Positions 42,346 to 49,794 of a DNA stretch of 64,000 nucleotides are shown in pieces (position 1 is the stretch's first letter; each line of letters starts with the position of its first letter). The position numbers were made by a program, and so were the translations under genes. Origin of the DNA: Dactylosporangium sucinum (GTDB lineage Bacteria > Actinomycetota > Actinomycetes > Mycobacteriales > Micromonosporaceae); the NCBI RefSeq assembly GCF_014647515.1, contig NZ_BMPI01000063.1, positions 316 through 64,315 on the forward strand, read 5' to 3'. A model generated the notes under the pieces. That model saw only the letters and a list, made by a program, of their open reading frames with translations. It was not told where the DNA came from and did not search any database.

Positions 42346-43941
42346 TCAACGGCCGTCGACCCTTTGCCCTGCCCCACGGTTCACGAGCATGGCATGCTGC
42401 AGGTCGAGGTCGCGCTGGATGCGATGCAGCGCCACGCTGCCGAGCCGGCCCTCCCGGCGCATCCGCAGCAGGGCCCGCCGCTGCACCTCGACGATCTCCA
42501 GCGACGCCTGGCGCTCCGCCGCCATCCGGTGCGCGTGGTTGGGGTCGCGCAGCTCGCCGGTCTCGGCGGCCAGCTCCCGGCGGCGGAACCGGTACAGGTC
42601 CTCCAGCCGCTCGATCGTCCCCTCGTCGAGGCCGTCGCGCAGCACCAGCTTCTCCAGGTGGGCGAGCGCCGCCTCGGCGAGGGTGAGCCGCGCCCGGGCC
42701 TCCTCCTCGACGTCCGAGCTCGCGGCGCCGACGCGGCCCGCCCCGGTGACCCGGATGAGCATCGGCAGGGTCAGCCCGGGCACGACGAGGGTCAGCAGCA
42801 CCACGCCGAACGTGGTGAGCACGACGACCTCGCGGTTCGGAAACGGGTCGCCGCCGGCGACGCTGGTCGGCAGGGCCAGGGCGATGGCGAGCGACACCGC
42901 CCCGCGCATGCCGCCCCACGCGACGACGGCGCGTTCGGCCCGGCTGAGCACGTGCGGCACCAGGAACAGCCAGCCGAACCGGGTCACCATCACGACGGCG
43001 GCGACCAGCGCGGCGACGGCCACCACGTCGATCGCCCGGTAGTCGGTCAGCGCCGCGAGCATCGGGCGCAGCTGCAGGCCGAGCAGCAGGAACAGGGCGC
43101 CGGTGAGCAGGTAGACCATCATCTGCCAGACCGGCTTGCCGAGCAGCCTGCTGGCCGGGGTGGCGACCTGCGGGATCTTCCACCCGCAGTACATGCCGCA
43201 CAGCAGCGAGCCGAGCACCCCGGAGAAGCCGAAGTGCTCGGCCACGTGGTAGGCGGCGTACGCGCCGAAGATGGTGACGCTCACCCCGACGATCGGGTCC
43301 GCGGCGCGGGCCCGCAGGAACACCACGAACCAGCCGACGGCGAGGCCGGCAGCGATGCCGCCGACGGTGCCGATGGTGAACTGCTCCACGGCCCACCCGA
43401 GGCGGAACCTGTCGGCGCCGGTGGCGGCGCCGGCGACGACGACCGCGACGGTGACCTTGAACAGCGCGAGCGCGGTGGCGTCGTTGAACAGCCCCTCGCC
43501 CTCCAGCACGGTGATGACCCGCCGGGGGACGCCGAGCCGGGCGGCGATCGTCGCGGCGGCGAGCGGGTCGGTCGGCGACACGACCGCCCCGAGGGTCGCC
43601 GCCACCGGCCAGGGCAGCCCGCCCACGAAGTGCGCGACCGCCGCGACCGCCGCCGCGGTGACGAGCACCAGGGCGATGCAGAGCAGGGCGATCGCGACCC
43701 CGTGGGCGCGCAGGTCCCGCGGGGTCGTGTAGTAGCCGGCATGGTAGAGCAGTGGCGGCAGGAAGACCTGCAGCACCACTTCGGGCGACAGGTGCACACC
43801 TTCGATGCCCGGGACGAAGCCGATCGCCATGCCGCCGAACACCAGCAGGATCGGATACGGCACCGCGATCCGGTGTGACAGGGCGACCAGCCCGATCGCC
43901 GCCAGCAGCAGCGCCAGCAGGGAAAACGCGGCACCGTTCAT
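42346..43941 (-). CDS. Na+/H+ antiporter, CPA1 family (NhaP-like)
   Basis: 531 residues, ~12 TM helices. Conserved blocks: LVFGGMAIGFVPGIEGVHLSPEVVLQVFLPPLLYHAGYYTT, VSPTDPLAAATIA (TM5 D), EGEGLFNDATALALF (ND ion site), RGAVSLAIALALP. A ~130-residue cytosolic C-terminal helix-rich tail follows. It exchanges H+ for Na+ or K+ for pH and salt balance. -10-like TACCGT lies 10 bases before the ATG at 43941. Confidence 0.93.
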   Translation of the reverse strand: MNGAAFSLLALLLAAIGLVALSHRIAVPYPILLVFGGMAIGFVPGIEGVHLSPEVVLQVFLPPLLYHAGYYTTPRDLRAHGVAIALLCIALVLVTAAAVAAVAHFVGGLPWPVAATLGAVVSPTDPLAAATIAARLGVPRRVITVLEGEGLFNDATALALFKVTVAVVVAGAATGADRFRLGWAVEQFTIGTVGGIAAGLAVGWFVVFLRARAADPIVGVSVTIFGAYAAYHVAEHFGFSGVLGSLLCGMYCGWKIPQVATPASRLLGKPVWQMMVYLLTGALFLLLGLQLRPMLAALTDYRAIDVVAVAALVAAVVMVTRFGWLFLVPHVLSRAERAVVAWGGMRGAVSLAIALALPTSVAGGDPFPNREVVVLTTFGVVLLTLVVPGLTLPMLIRVTGAGRVGAASSDVEEEARARLTLAEAALAHLEKLVLRDGLDEGTIERLEDLYRFRRRELAAETGELRDPNHAHRMAAERQASLEIVEVQRRALLRMRREGRLGSVALHRIQRDLDLQHAMLVNRGAGQRVDGR

Positions 43942-43963
43942 GGTCTACGAAACGGTACCCGGC

Positions 43964-44653
43964 TCACTCCTCGACGGCACCGCCCACGGCGCGCAGGTGA
44001 CGGCGGAAGGTGTACCCCGGGTCGGCGGCCCGCCGCGCGAGGTAGCCGGCGAAGTCGGTCTGGTCGCGCAGGGTCTCCCCCGCCGCGATCCGCCGGGCCT
44101 GCTCGCGTTCGGTGCCGCGGATGTCGCGCGCGGCCCGCAGTACCACCGGGGCGTCCGACTCGGCCAGGAACACGACCCCGTCGTCGTCGGCGAGGACCAG
44201 GTCGGACGCGCCGACGAGGTGCGGGCCGAAGCGAGCGCTGACCAGCGCGTCCGGCTCGCGCTCGCCGGCGCGCACCGGGCCGGCCGGCAGGGCGCCGTAG
44301 CTGAACACCGGCACGCCGATCCCGACCAGCTCCGGCGTGTCCCGGTGCAGGCCCCAGACGACCAGGCCGGCCACCCCGGCCGCGGCCGCCTCGAGGACGG
44401 TGAGGTCGCCGACGCAGGCCTCGTCGGTGCGGCCGCCGTTGTCGACCACCAGCACGTCGCCGGGGCGCGCATTGGCGAACGCCTCCAGGAAGACGTCCAC
44501 GCTGCCGGAGTGGCGGGCGGGCAGGACCCGGCCGGCGAGCCGCTGACCCGCGGTGATCGGCGCGACACCGGCCGGGGCGACTCGCAGCGGCACGCCGTTG
44601 CGCACACAGGCGTCGGCGATGAGCGGGGTGGAGAGATCCTCGAAGTCGGTCAC
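43964..44653 (-). CDS. RraA-like/HMG-aldolase family protein
   Basis: 229 residues. Fold marks: STPLIADACVRNGV, FLEAFANARPGDVLVVDNGGRTDEACVGDLTVLEAAAAGVAGLVVWGLHRDT, VFSYGALPAG, and DLVLADDDGVVFL. Members are 4-hydroxy-4-methyl-2-oxoglutarate aldolases or oxaloacetate decarboxylases, or RNase E regulators. The G-x3-D-x20-R metal-site pattern is partly present (GGRTDEACVGD, LHRD). GTG start. 22 bp before the antiporter gene on the same strand. Confidence 0.78.
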   Translation of the reverse strand: MTDFEDLSTPLIADACVRNGVPLRVAPAGVAPITAGQRLAGRVLPARHSGSVDVFLEAFANARPGDVLVVDNGGRTDEACVGDLTVLEAAAAGVAGLVVWGLHRDTPELVGIGVPVFSYGALPAGPVRAGEREPDALVSARFGPHLVGASDLVLADDDGVVFLAESDAPVVLRAARDIRGTEREQARRIAAGETLRDQTDFAGYLARRAADPGYTFRRHLRAVGGAVEE

Positions 44654-44733
44654 GGGCGCATCATCGCGCGGTTTCCGGCGGTACCGGAGCGGCCAATCGC
44701 GCCTGCGTGGCCTGTCATGTGCACGGGCTCGGC

Positions 44734-45192
44734 TCAGGTGAACAGCTCGGCGAGCCGCCTGGCCGTGGGCCTGGCCTCGAGGTGCAGGCGGGCCACGTTG
44801 AGCCCGTCGTCGCCGAGGACGGCCATCAGCCGGTCGTTGTCGACGGCGTAGACGGTGAAGTAGCCGCCCTCGCCGCGCAGCGTGGCGTCACGGAACGGGC
44901 TCTGGCCGAGCACCAGCGCCGTCTGCCGGCCGAGCCCGAACGTCGTCGCGGCGAGCGCGGCGAGGTCGTGCGGCTCGGCCCGCACCGGCAGGTCGTACGT
45001 GACGAGCAGGCCGTCGACGCCGGCGAGCACGCTGCCGCGCACGCCCGGCACGCGCAGCCGCAGGTCGGCGAGCTGGCCGCGCACCGCGCCGAGGCCGCCG
45101 TCGTCCGGCGCCGGCCGGGCCGCGATCCCGGCGCCGTGGTACGGGCCGGCCGCCGGCGCGCCCTCCCGGCGGGGCAGGTAGTCCGACGTCAC
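44734..45192 (-). CDS. Roadblock/LC7-like protein, second of a pair
   Basis: 152 residues from the GTG at 45192. N-terminal ~40 residues Gly/Pro/Ala-rich, then a roadblock/LC7-type alpha/beta fold: LRLRVPGVRGSVLAGVDGLLVTYDL, HDLAALAATTFGLGRQTALVLG, GYFTVYAVDNDRLMAVLGDDGLNVARLHLEA. Overlaps the preceding gene by GTGA. In actinomycetes these MglB-like proteins usually sit with a small GTPase and histidine kinase (conservons); neither is present. Confidence 0.72.
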   Translation of the reverse strand: MTSDYLPRREGAPAAGPYHGAGIAARPAPDDGGLGAVRGQLADLRLRVPGVRGSVLAGVDGLLVTYDLPVRAEPHDLAALAATTFGLGRQTALVLGQSPFRDATLRGEGGYFTVYAVDNDRLMAVLGDDGLNVARLHLEARPTARRLAELFT

Positions 45193-45563
45193 AGCTCCAG
45201 GCTCGATTCGATGCCCTTGAGCTGGTGCCGGGCGAGCGCGAGGTTGGCCCGCGCCTTGGACAGCGCCAGGTACAGGAACAGCCCTTGGCCGTTGCGCGAC
45301 GAGAGCGGGCGGATCAGGTGGTACTGCGAGTCGAGGGTGATCAGGATGTCCTCGATGCGGTCGGGCAGGCCGAGCATCTCGATCGTGCGGAACTTGGCCC
45401 GCACGACGTCGGTGTTGCCGGCCGCGGCGACGGTGATGTCGAACTCGGGCCCGCCCCCGAGCGTGCCGAGGGTCATGCCGCTCGTGTAGTCGACGAGGGC
45501 GACGGCGATCGCGCCGTCGATGGTCATCGCGTGCTTCAGCGCGACGTCGAGGGTGCTGTTCAA
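45189..45563 (-). CDS. Roadblock/LC7-like protein, first of a pair
   Basis: 124 residues from the TTG at 45563, which has GGAGG six bases upstream (45574-45570); the frame continues further upstream without domain content. Sequence: LDVALKHAMTIDGAIAVALVDYTSGMTLGTLGGG, VVRAKFRTIEMLGLPDRIEDILITLDSQYHLIRPL, LFLYLALSKARANLALARHQL, a roadblock/LC7 pattern of two long helices around a five-strand sheet. Regulates small GTPases in known cases. Confidence 0.75.
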   Translation of the reverse strand: MNSTLDVALKHAMTIDGAIAVALVDYTSGMTLGTLGGGPEFDITVAAAGNTDVVRAKFRTIEMLGLPDRIEDILITLDSQYHLIRPLSSRNGQGLFLYLALSKARANLALARHQLKGIESSLEL

Positions 45564-45798
45564 GACCTGCCTCCTTGGTGTTGCCCGAGCCTGCCACGCG
45601 GCGATCATCGCGGACAGTATTCGACGCAGCATTTGTCCATCTGGCTCAGTCCGACCTGACTTCCCGAACGATGCCCTGCTCACGGCTCGGGCAGTCCGGC
45701 CCGACACTCCGTGACATCGATTTCAGGGCGTATCACGAACAGTCAACGGGACGTCACGCGTCGGCGCGGGCTGCGGCGGACGCCACAGTCGAGGCGCG

Positions 45799-45826
45799 TT
45801 GACCGGAGGAGTGCCTCCGCTATGGT
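45799..45826 (+). promoter_or_regulatory. Promoter with internal palindrome, before MFS gene
   Basis: -35 TTGACC (45799-45804), 16-bp spacer, -10 TATGGT (45821-45826); the GTG follows six bases later, so the transcript is probably leaderless. The spacer carries GGAGG-AGTG-CCTCC (45805-45818), and GAGG-TGTG-CCTC repeats it at 45828-45839, likely repressor sites. Confidence 0.7.
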
Positions 45827-45832
45827 GGAGGT

Positions 45833-47260
45833 GTGCCTCGACGTGAACCTACCGCCCGGCGGACGTTCGCCGTGCTCGCCGGCGCAGCGGGCGCGTTCTC
45901 CATGCTCCAGTCGCTCGTCAGCCCGGTCCTCCCGGTCGTGGAGCGGGACCTGCACACCGACGCGAGCACCGTCACGTGGGTGCTCACCGCGTGGCTGCTG
46001 TCCGCGTCCGTCGCCACGCCGCTCATGGGGCGGGTCGGCGACATGATCGGCAAGGACCGCACCCTGCTCGTGGCGCTCGGCGCGATCGCCGCCGGGTGCC
46101 TGGTCGCCGCGCTCGCCCCGAACGTCGGGGTGCTCATCGCCGCCCGGGTGCTCCAGGGCCTCGGCGGCGCCGTCTTCCCGCTGTCGTTCGGCATCATCCG
46201 CGACGAGTTCCCGCCCGACCGGGTCGTCTCGGCGGTCGGTGCCATGTCGGCGGTCGTCGCGGTCGGCGGCGGCATGGGGATCGTCCTCGCCGGGCCGGTG
46301 GTCGCCGCGCTCGACTGGCGGTGGCTGTTCTGGCTGCCGTTCGGCGTCATCCTGGCGACCCTCTTCCTGGCGTACCGCTGGATCCCCGCCTCCCCCGTCC
46401 GCACTCCCGGCCGGGTGAACTGGCTCGCCGCGCTCCTGCTGTCCGGCTGGCTGGTGGCGCTGCTGCTGCCGCTGAGCAAGGCCGGCCAGTGGGGCTGGGG
46501 CTCGCCGCTGGTGGTCGGCCTGCTCGCGCTCGCCGTCGTGCTGTTCGCCGGCTGGGTGCTCGTCGAGGTCCGGGCCGGCAACCCGCTCGTCGACATGCGC
46601 ATGATGCGGCTGCCGGCGGTGTGGACCACCAACGTGGTGGCCCTGCTGTTCGGCGCGGCGATGTTCGCCGTGTACGCCTTCCTGCCCCTGTTCATGCAGG
46701 TCCCGGCCGGCACCGGCTACGGCTTCGGCGCCTCGGTCAGCCGCGCCGGCCTGCTCATGCTGCCCCTGCTCGTGACGATGGCGGTGACGGGCGCGCTGAG
46801 CGGCCCGGCGACCCGCTGGCTCCCGTCCCGCGCCCAGGTCGTCGTGGGCGCCGTCCTGGGCGCGACGGCCTGCGCGATGCTGGCGTTCGCCCACGCCCAC
46901 CCGTGGCAGGTGGCGCTGGCCGCGGGCGTGTTCGGCTTGGGGATCGGCCTGGCCTACGCGGCCATGACCGCGATCATCGTGCACAGCGTCCCGGTCGCCC
47001 AGACGGGCGTGGCGAGCGGCATGAACGCCAACATCCGCACGATCGGCGCCTCGATCGGCACGGCGGTGGTGAGCGCGATCGTGACGAGCGGCGTGCGCAC
47101 CGACGGCCTGCCGCGGGAGTCCGGCTTCACGGCGGCGTTCACGGTGCTGGCCGCCGCCGCCACGGTGGCGGTCCTGGTCGCCCTGCTGATTCCCAGGTCC
47201 CGCCGCGCGCCTCAGGTCGCGGCGCCCGCTCCCGAGCTGGCGGTCGCCGCCGCCCGCTGA
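45833..47260 (+). CDS. MFS transporter (DHA2-like drug exporter)
   Basis: 475 residues, ~14 hydrophobic segments. Motif A GRVGDMIGKDRTLL, and in TM5 region GMGIVLAGPVVAALDWRWLFWL typical of drug efflux antiporters. Substrate not predictable. Expressed from a strong-looking promoter containing a palindrome; no TetR-like gene is adjacent, so the regulator is elsewhere. Confidence 0.9.
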   Translation: MPRREPTARRTFAVLAGAAGAFSMLQSLVSPVLPVVERDLHTDASTVTWVLTAWLLSASVATPLMGRVGDMIGKDRTLLVALGAIAAGCLVAALAPNVGVLIAARVLQGLGGAVFPLSFGIIRDEFPPDRVVSAVGAMSAVVAVGGGMGIVLAGPVVAALDWRWLFWLPFGVILATLFLAYRWIPASPVRTPGRVNWLAALLLSGWLVALLLPLSKAGQWGWGSPLVVGLLALAVVLFAGWVLVEVRAGNPLVDMRMMRLPAVWTTNVVALLFGAAMFAVYAFLPLFMQVPAGTGYGFGASVSRAGLLMLPLLVTMAVTGALSGPATRWLPSRAQVVVGAVLGATACAMLAFAHAHPWQVALAAGVFGLGIGLAYAAMTAIIVHSVPVAQTGVASGMNANIRTIGASIGTAVVSAIVTSGVRTDGLPRESGFTAAFTVLAAAATVAVLVALLIPRSRRAPQVAAPAPELAVAAAR

Positions 47261-47347
47261 CGGGACGGCGTCCACGGCTCGGCAAGCAGGCGTTCTCGTC
47301 CGCGATCGACGTGCGGGTGACGTACGACGGGGACGCCAACGGTTACC

Positions 47348-48220
47348 CCGCACTCCCTCGGCACCGAAGCGGCCTACCGCTCCGCCATCGCCAAGCAGGA
47401 CCAGCAGCTCGGGCGGATCCTGGCGGCGGTGCGGGCCCGGCCCACGTTCGCCCAGGAGGACTGGCTGATCATGGTCACCACCGACCACGGTCACCGCGTC
47501 CCGCTCGGCGGCCACGGCGGGTGCGGCATCGACGAGCGCGGCACGTTCCTGCTCGCGGTCGGCTCCGGGATCGCCGCCGGCGCCCGGCCGATCGACGTGC
47601 GCCAGGTCGACCTGGCCGCGACCGCGTTGCAGCACTTCGGCGTCGCCGCGAACCTCGACGGCAAGAGCGTCCGCATCCGCTCGACCGACCCGTTCGACGC
47701 GCTCGCCCTGCGCACCACGGTCGACGAGACGGGCATCCCCGCCACCCTCGCTGGCTGGTCGGTCGACCGCAGCCGGATGCCGTCCGGCGGCATGACCGAG
47801 TGGCGCGGGTGGTCGTTCACGACCGACGAGTTCTGGAGCCGCACCCAGTCGGGCCAGGAGCGGGAGACCCGGGGCGTGTTCGCCGTCGCCGACAGTGACG
47901 AGTTCGCCGACAAGTCCGGCGGGTCCGGCTTCGACTCGACGCTGGTCTCCCCGCAGTACACCGTGATCCCCGGCAGCACCGTGCGGCTGAACTATGTCAC
48001 GCACCACCGCCAGGAGGGCGCGCAGAAGGCCGACGTGCTGGTGTCGTTCAACGGCGGCGCCGACCAGCTCGTGCGGCGGTACTCGGCCGACGCCCGCGCC
48101 ACCGTCGAGTCGCTGCCCGTCACGGTGCCGGCCGGCGCGACGACGATGACGGTGAAGTTCCGGTACTACGACGCCAGCAACAACTGGTACTGGGTCATCG
48201 ACGACCTTCGGGTCGGATGA
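47348..48220 (+). pseudogene. 5'-truncated alkaline phosphatase/phosphodiesterase-family gene
   Basis: The frame reads HSLGTEAAYRSAIAKQD, then QEDWLIMVTTDHGHRVPLGGHGG, the C-terminal metal-binding half of the type I phosphodiesterase/alkaline phosphatase family (H and DHG...GHGG ligands kept). The ~300 residues with the nucleophile Thr/Ser and first metal ligands are missing. An intact C-terminal jelly-roll follows (DEFADKSGGSGFDSTLVSP ... YYDASNNWYWVIDDLRVG). No ribosome binding site is seen near 47348 or at the internal GTG 47429. The 3' end overlaps the convergent hibernation factor gene by 26 bp. Confidence 0.75.
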
Positions 48221-48917
48221 GCCCGAGCGTGCCGTCGTAGCGGCGGTACAGCAGGTTGCCGCGACCGCTCGCCCGGTCGGTGAAGAACAGGAACGGCAGC
48301 CATCCCGCGCACAGGTGCTCGGCCGCCGCATCGCGGTCGAGCACCGGCGTGCGCCGGGCGTTGACGCTGAGCCCGAGCCGTTCCGGGCTGGTGTCGGGAT
48401 GCATGTGGTACTGCCGGGCAAGCCGCAACCCGGTCGGACCGGAGCGGTAGACGACCGCGTCCTCGCCGGAGCCGGCGTCGGTGAACAGGCAGACGTCGTA
48501 GTCCATGGCGGCCATGAAGGCGGCCGCCCGGCACGGCGGCCCGCCCCTGAGCGGCACGGTCTTCACACGCCCGACGGTGCTCGACCCGGGCACGGCGAGC
48601 GGCCGCCGCTCGGGATCCGGCCACGGCCACGGCTCCCACCGCGTGGTGAGCCGCCGCACCTGCCGCTCCAGCCGCACGGCCGCCGCGACGGCCGCGTCGA
48701 GCGGGTCGCGGCCGGTAAGCTGGACGCGGGCGGGCGCGCCGTGCACGCGCAGGTTGACCTGGGCCACCACCGGCCCGCCGCCGCAGGCGGCCGCGGTGAG
48801 CCGGACGCGCGCGCCGTCCGCGACGCCGTGGTGGGCGAGGACGGCCGAGACCATGCTCCGCGCCGCACCCACCTCGTCGTCGGTGACGATGCCGCGGCCG
48901 ATGACGTCGACTCCCAC
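48195..48917 (-). CDS. Ribosome hibernation promoting factor, long form with duplicated C-terminal domain
   Basis: 240 residues from the GTG at 48917 (GGAGG six bases upstream). N-terminal S30AE domain ~1-95 (VRLTAAACGGGPVVAQVNLRVHGAPARVQLTGRDPLDAAVAAAVRLERQVRRL, basic). Two C-terminal S30AE_C-like repeats follow: ~115-160 (VKTVPLRGGPPCRAAAFMAAMDYDVCLFTDAGSGEDAVVYRSG) and ~185-238 (FLFFTDRASGRGNLLYRRYDGTLGLIRPEG). The double tail resembles mycobacterial RafH, a hypoxia hibernation factor of the DosR regulon. A DosR-like box lies 49 bp upstream. Confidence 0.85.
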   Translation of the reverse strand: MGVDVIGRGIVTDDEVGAARSMVSAVLAHHGVADGARVRLTAAACGGGPVVAQVNLRVHGAPARVQLTGRDPLDAAVAAAVRLERQVRRLTTRWEPWPWPDPERRPLAVPGSSTVGRVKTVPLRGGPPCRAAAFMAAMDYDVCLFTDAGSGEDAVVYRSGPTGLRLARQYHMHPDTSPERLGLSVNARRTPVLDRDAAAEHLCAGWLPFLFFTDRASGRGNLLYRRYDGTLGLIRPEGRR

Positions 48918-48965
48918 ACCGCACCTCCTCGCGGCGAGTCTGCCCCGCGGGCGCGGCCGGTCTCC

Positions 48966-48980
48966 AGGGCCAAAGGTCCC
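48966..48980 (-). promoter_or_regulatory. DosR/DevR-like box upstream of hibernation factor gene
   Basis: Minus strand GGGACCTTTGGCCCT. It keeps the GGGAC-N4-G-x-CCC pattern of the DosR/DevR dormancy motif (consensus core GGGACTWWAGTCCC). Centre about 56 bp before the GTG. Confidence 0.6.
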
Positions 48981-49053
48981 GTCCCTCCCCACCGCCAACG
49001 ACACACGCCGGAAACCCACGGGCCCGTCCCGAGCCGGCTCCGCCGCAGCGCTA

Positions 49054-49131
49054 CGTCGATCTTGCAGTCGTGGTGCCGGGACACTCCCTGAATGCCCGGG
49101 TTTGTCAGGCACCACAACTGCAAGATCGACG
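49054..49131. repeat. Palindromic intergenic repeat, copy B
   Basis: 24-nt arms (CGTCGATCTTGCAG... / ...CTGCAAGATCGACG) with one mismatch, around a 30-nt loop. Loop ends GGGTTTGTCA as in copy C. Same orientation as C, opposite to A. Confidence 0.9.
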
Positions 49132-49212
49132 CGAAGGAGGCCTCGACGGCGCCAGCCGAGGGGGCACGGCGCGAGGCGGCGGGGTGTAGAACGGCGCGCA
49201 CCGGGTTCGTTG

Positions 49213-49274
49213 AGACGTTGGTCGATCTACCCTCACGATCGTAGATCCAGACGAGGGTAGATCGACCAACGTCT
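49213..49274. repeat. Second palindromic repeat family, intact copy
   Basis: Perfect 22-nt arms (49213-49234 and 49253-49274; arm core TTGGTCGATCTACCCTC) around an 18-nt loop. One arm recurs at 21921-21943 inside the kinase gene. Unrelated in sequence to the copy A-C family but next to copy B. Confidence 0.88.
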
Positions 49275-49332
49275 AAAGCGTGTACCGGGCGGGTGGGCGC
49301 GGCGCGGCGCGGCGCGGCAGTTGCAGCGTTGG

Positions 49333-49746
49333 CTACGTCGGTGGTGGTGGGCGGCGGCGGAGCGTGAACGTCGCCAGTGGCGGCGCCAATACGCAGGTCA
49401 CCGCCACGAGCAGGGCCAGCACGCGGCGGCGCTGGAACTCGGTGCGGAGTTGCTCGTAGGTTGCCTCGCGCAGGATGACCTGGCCGCCGGCGGAGCGTAC
49501 GCACTCGTCGCCCGGGCCGATGATGACGTCGCGCTCGTCGGGGTTCGGCTCGAAGCAGGCGATCCGGGCCGGCTTGAGCTCCCAGTTCACCCGCTGCCAG
49601 TCGACCTCGAACCACGACCCGTCGAAGCATGCGTCGCCGCCCGGCGGGCACTCCGCGCGCACCGGCACCTGCCAGCCCTCGCGCAGGACCAGGGCCGCGA
49701 GGACCATCCCGACCAGCAGGGAAACGACGACCGCCACCATCCGCAT
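49333..49746 (-). CDS. Small membrane protein with extracytoplasmic Cys-containing loop, unknown
   Basis: 137 residues: TM helix ~3-21, an external ~85-residue loop with four cysteines (ECPPGGDACFDGS, ARIACFEPN, GDECVRSAGG) that could form two disulfides, then TM ~107-127 and a Pro-rich tail. No family recognised. Follows GH13 gene region on the same strand 48 bp downstream, but probably its own unit. Confidence 0.6.
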   Translation of the reverse strand: MRMVAVVVSLLVGMVLAALVLREGWQVPVRAECPPGGDACFDGSWFEVDWQRVNWELKPARIACFEPNPDERDVIIGPGDECVRSAGGQVILREATYEQLRTEFQRRRVLALLVAVTCVLAPPLATFTLRRRPPPPT

Positions 49747-49794
49747 GTCACTGGGACCGCGGACGGCGGCGGCCGGTTCCTCCCGAGGGGCGGA

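Larger units (their letters stand above)
48918..49332. other. 415-bp non-coding region upstream of the hibernation factor gene
   Basis: Contains the DosR-like box (48966-48980), palindromic repeat copy B (49054-49131), the second palindrome (49213-49274), and a short GCGCG tandem run at about 49299-49317. I see no gene in it. Confidence 0.7.
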
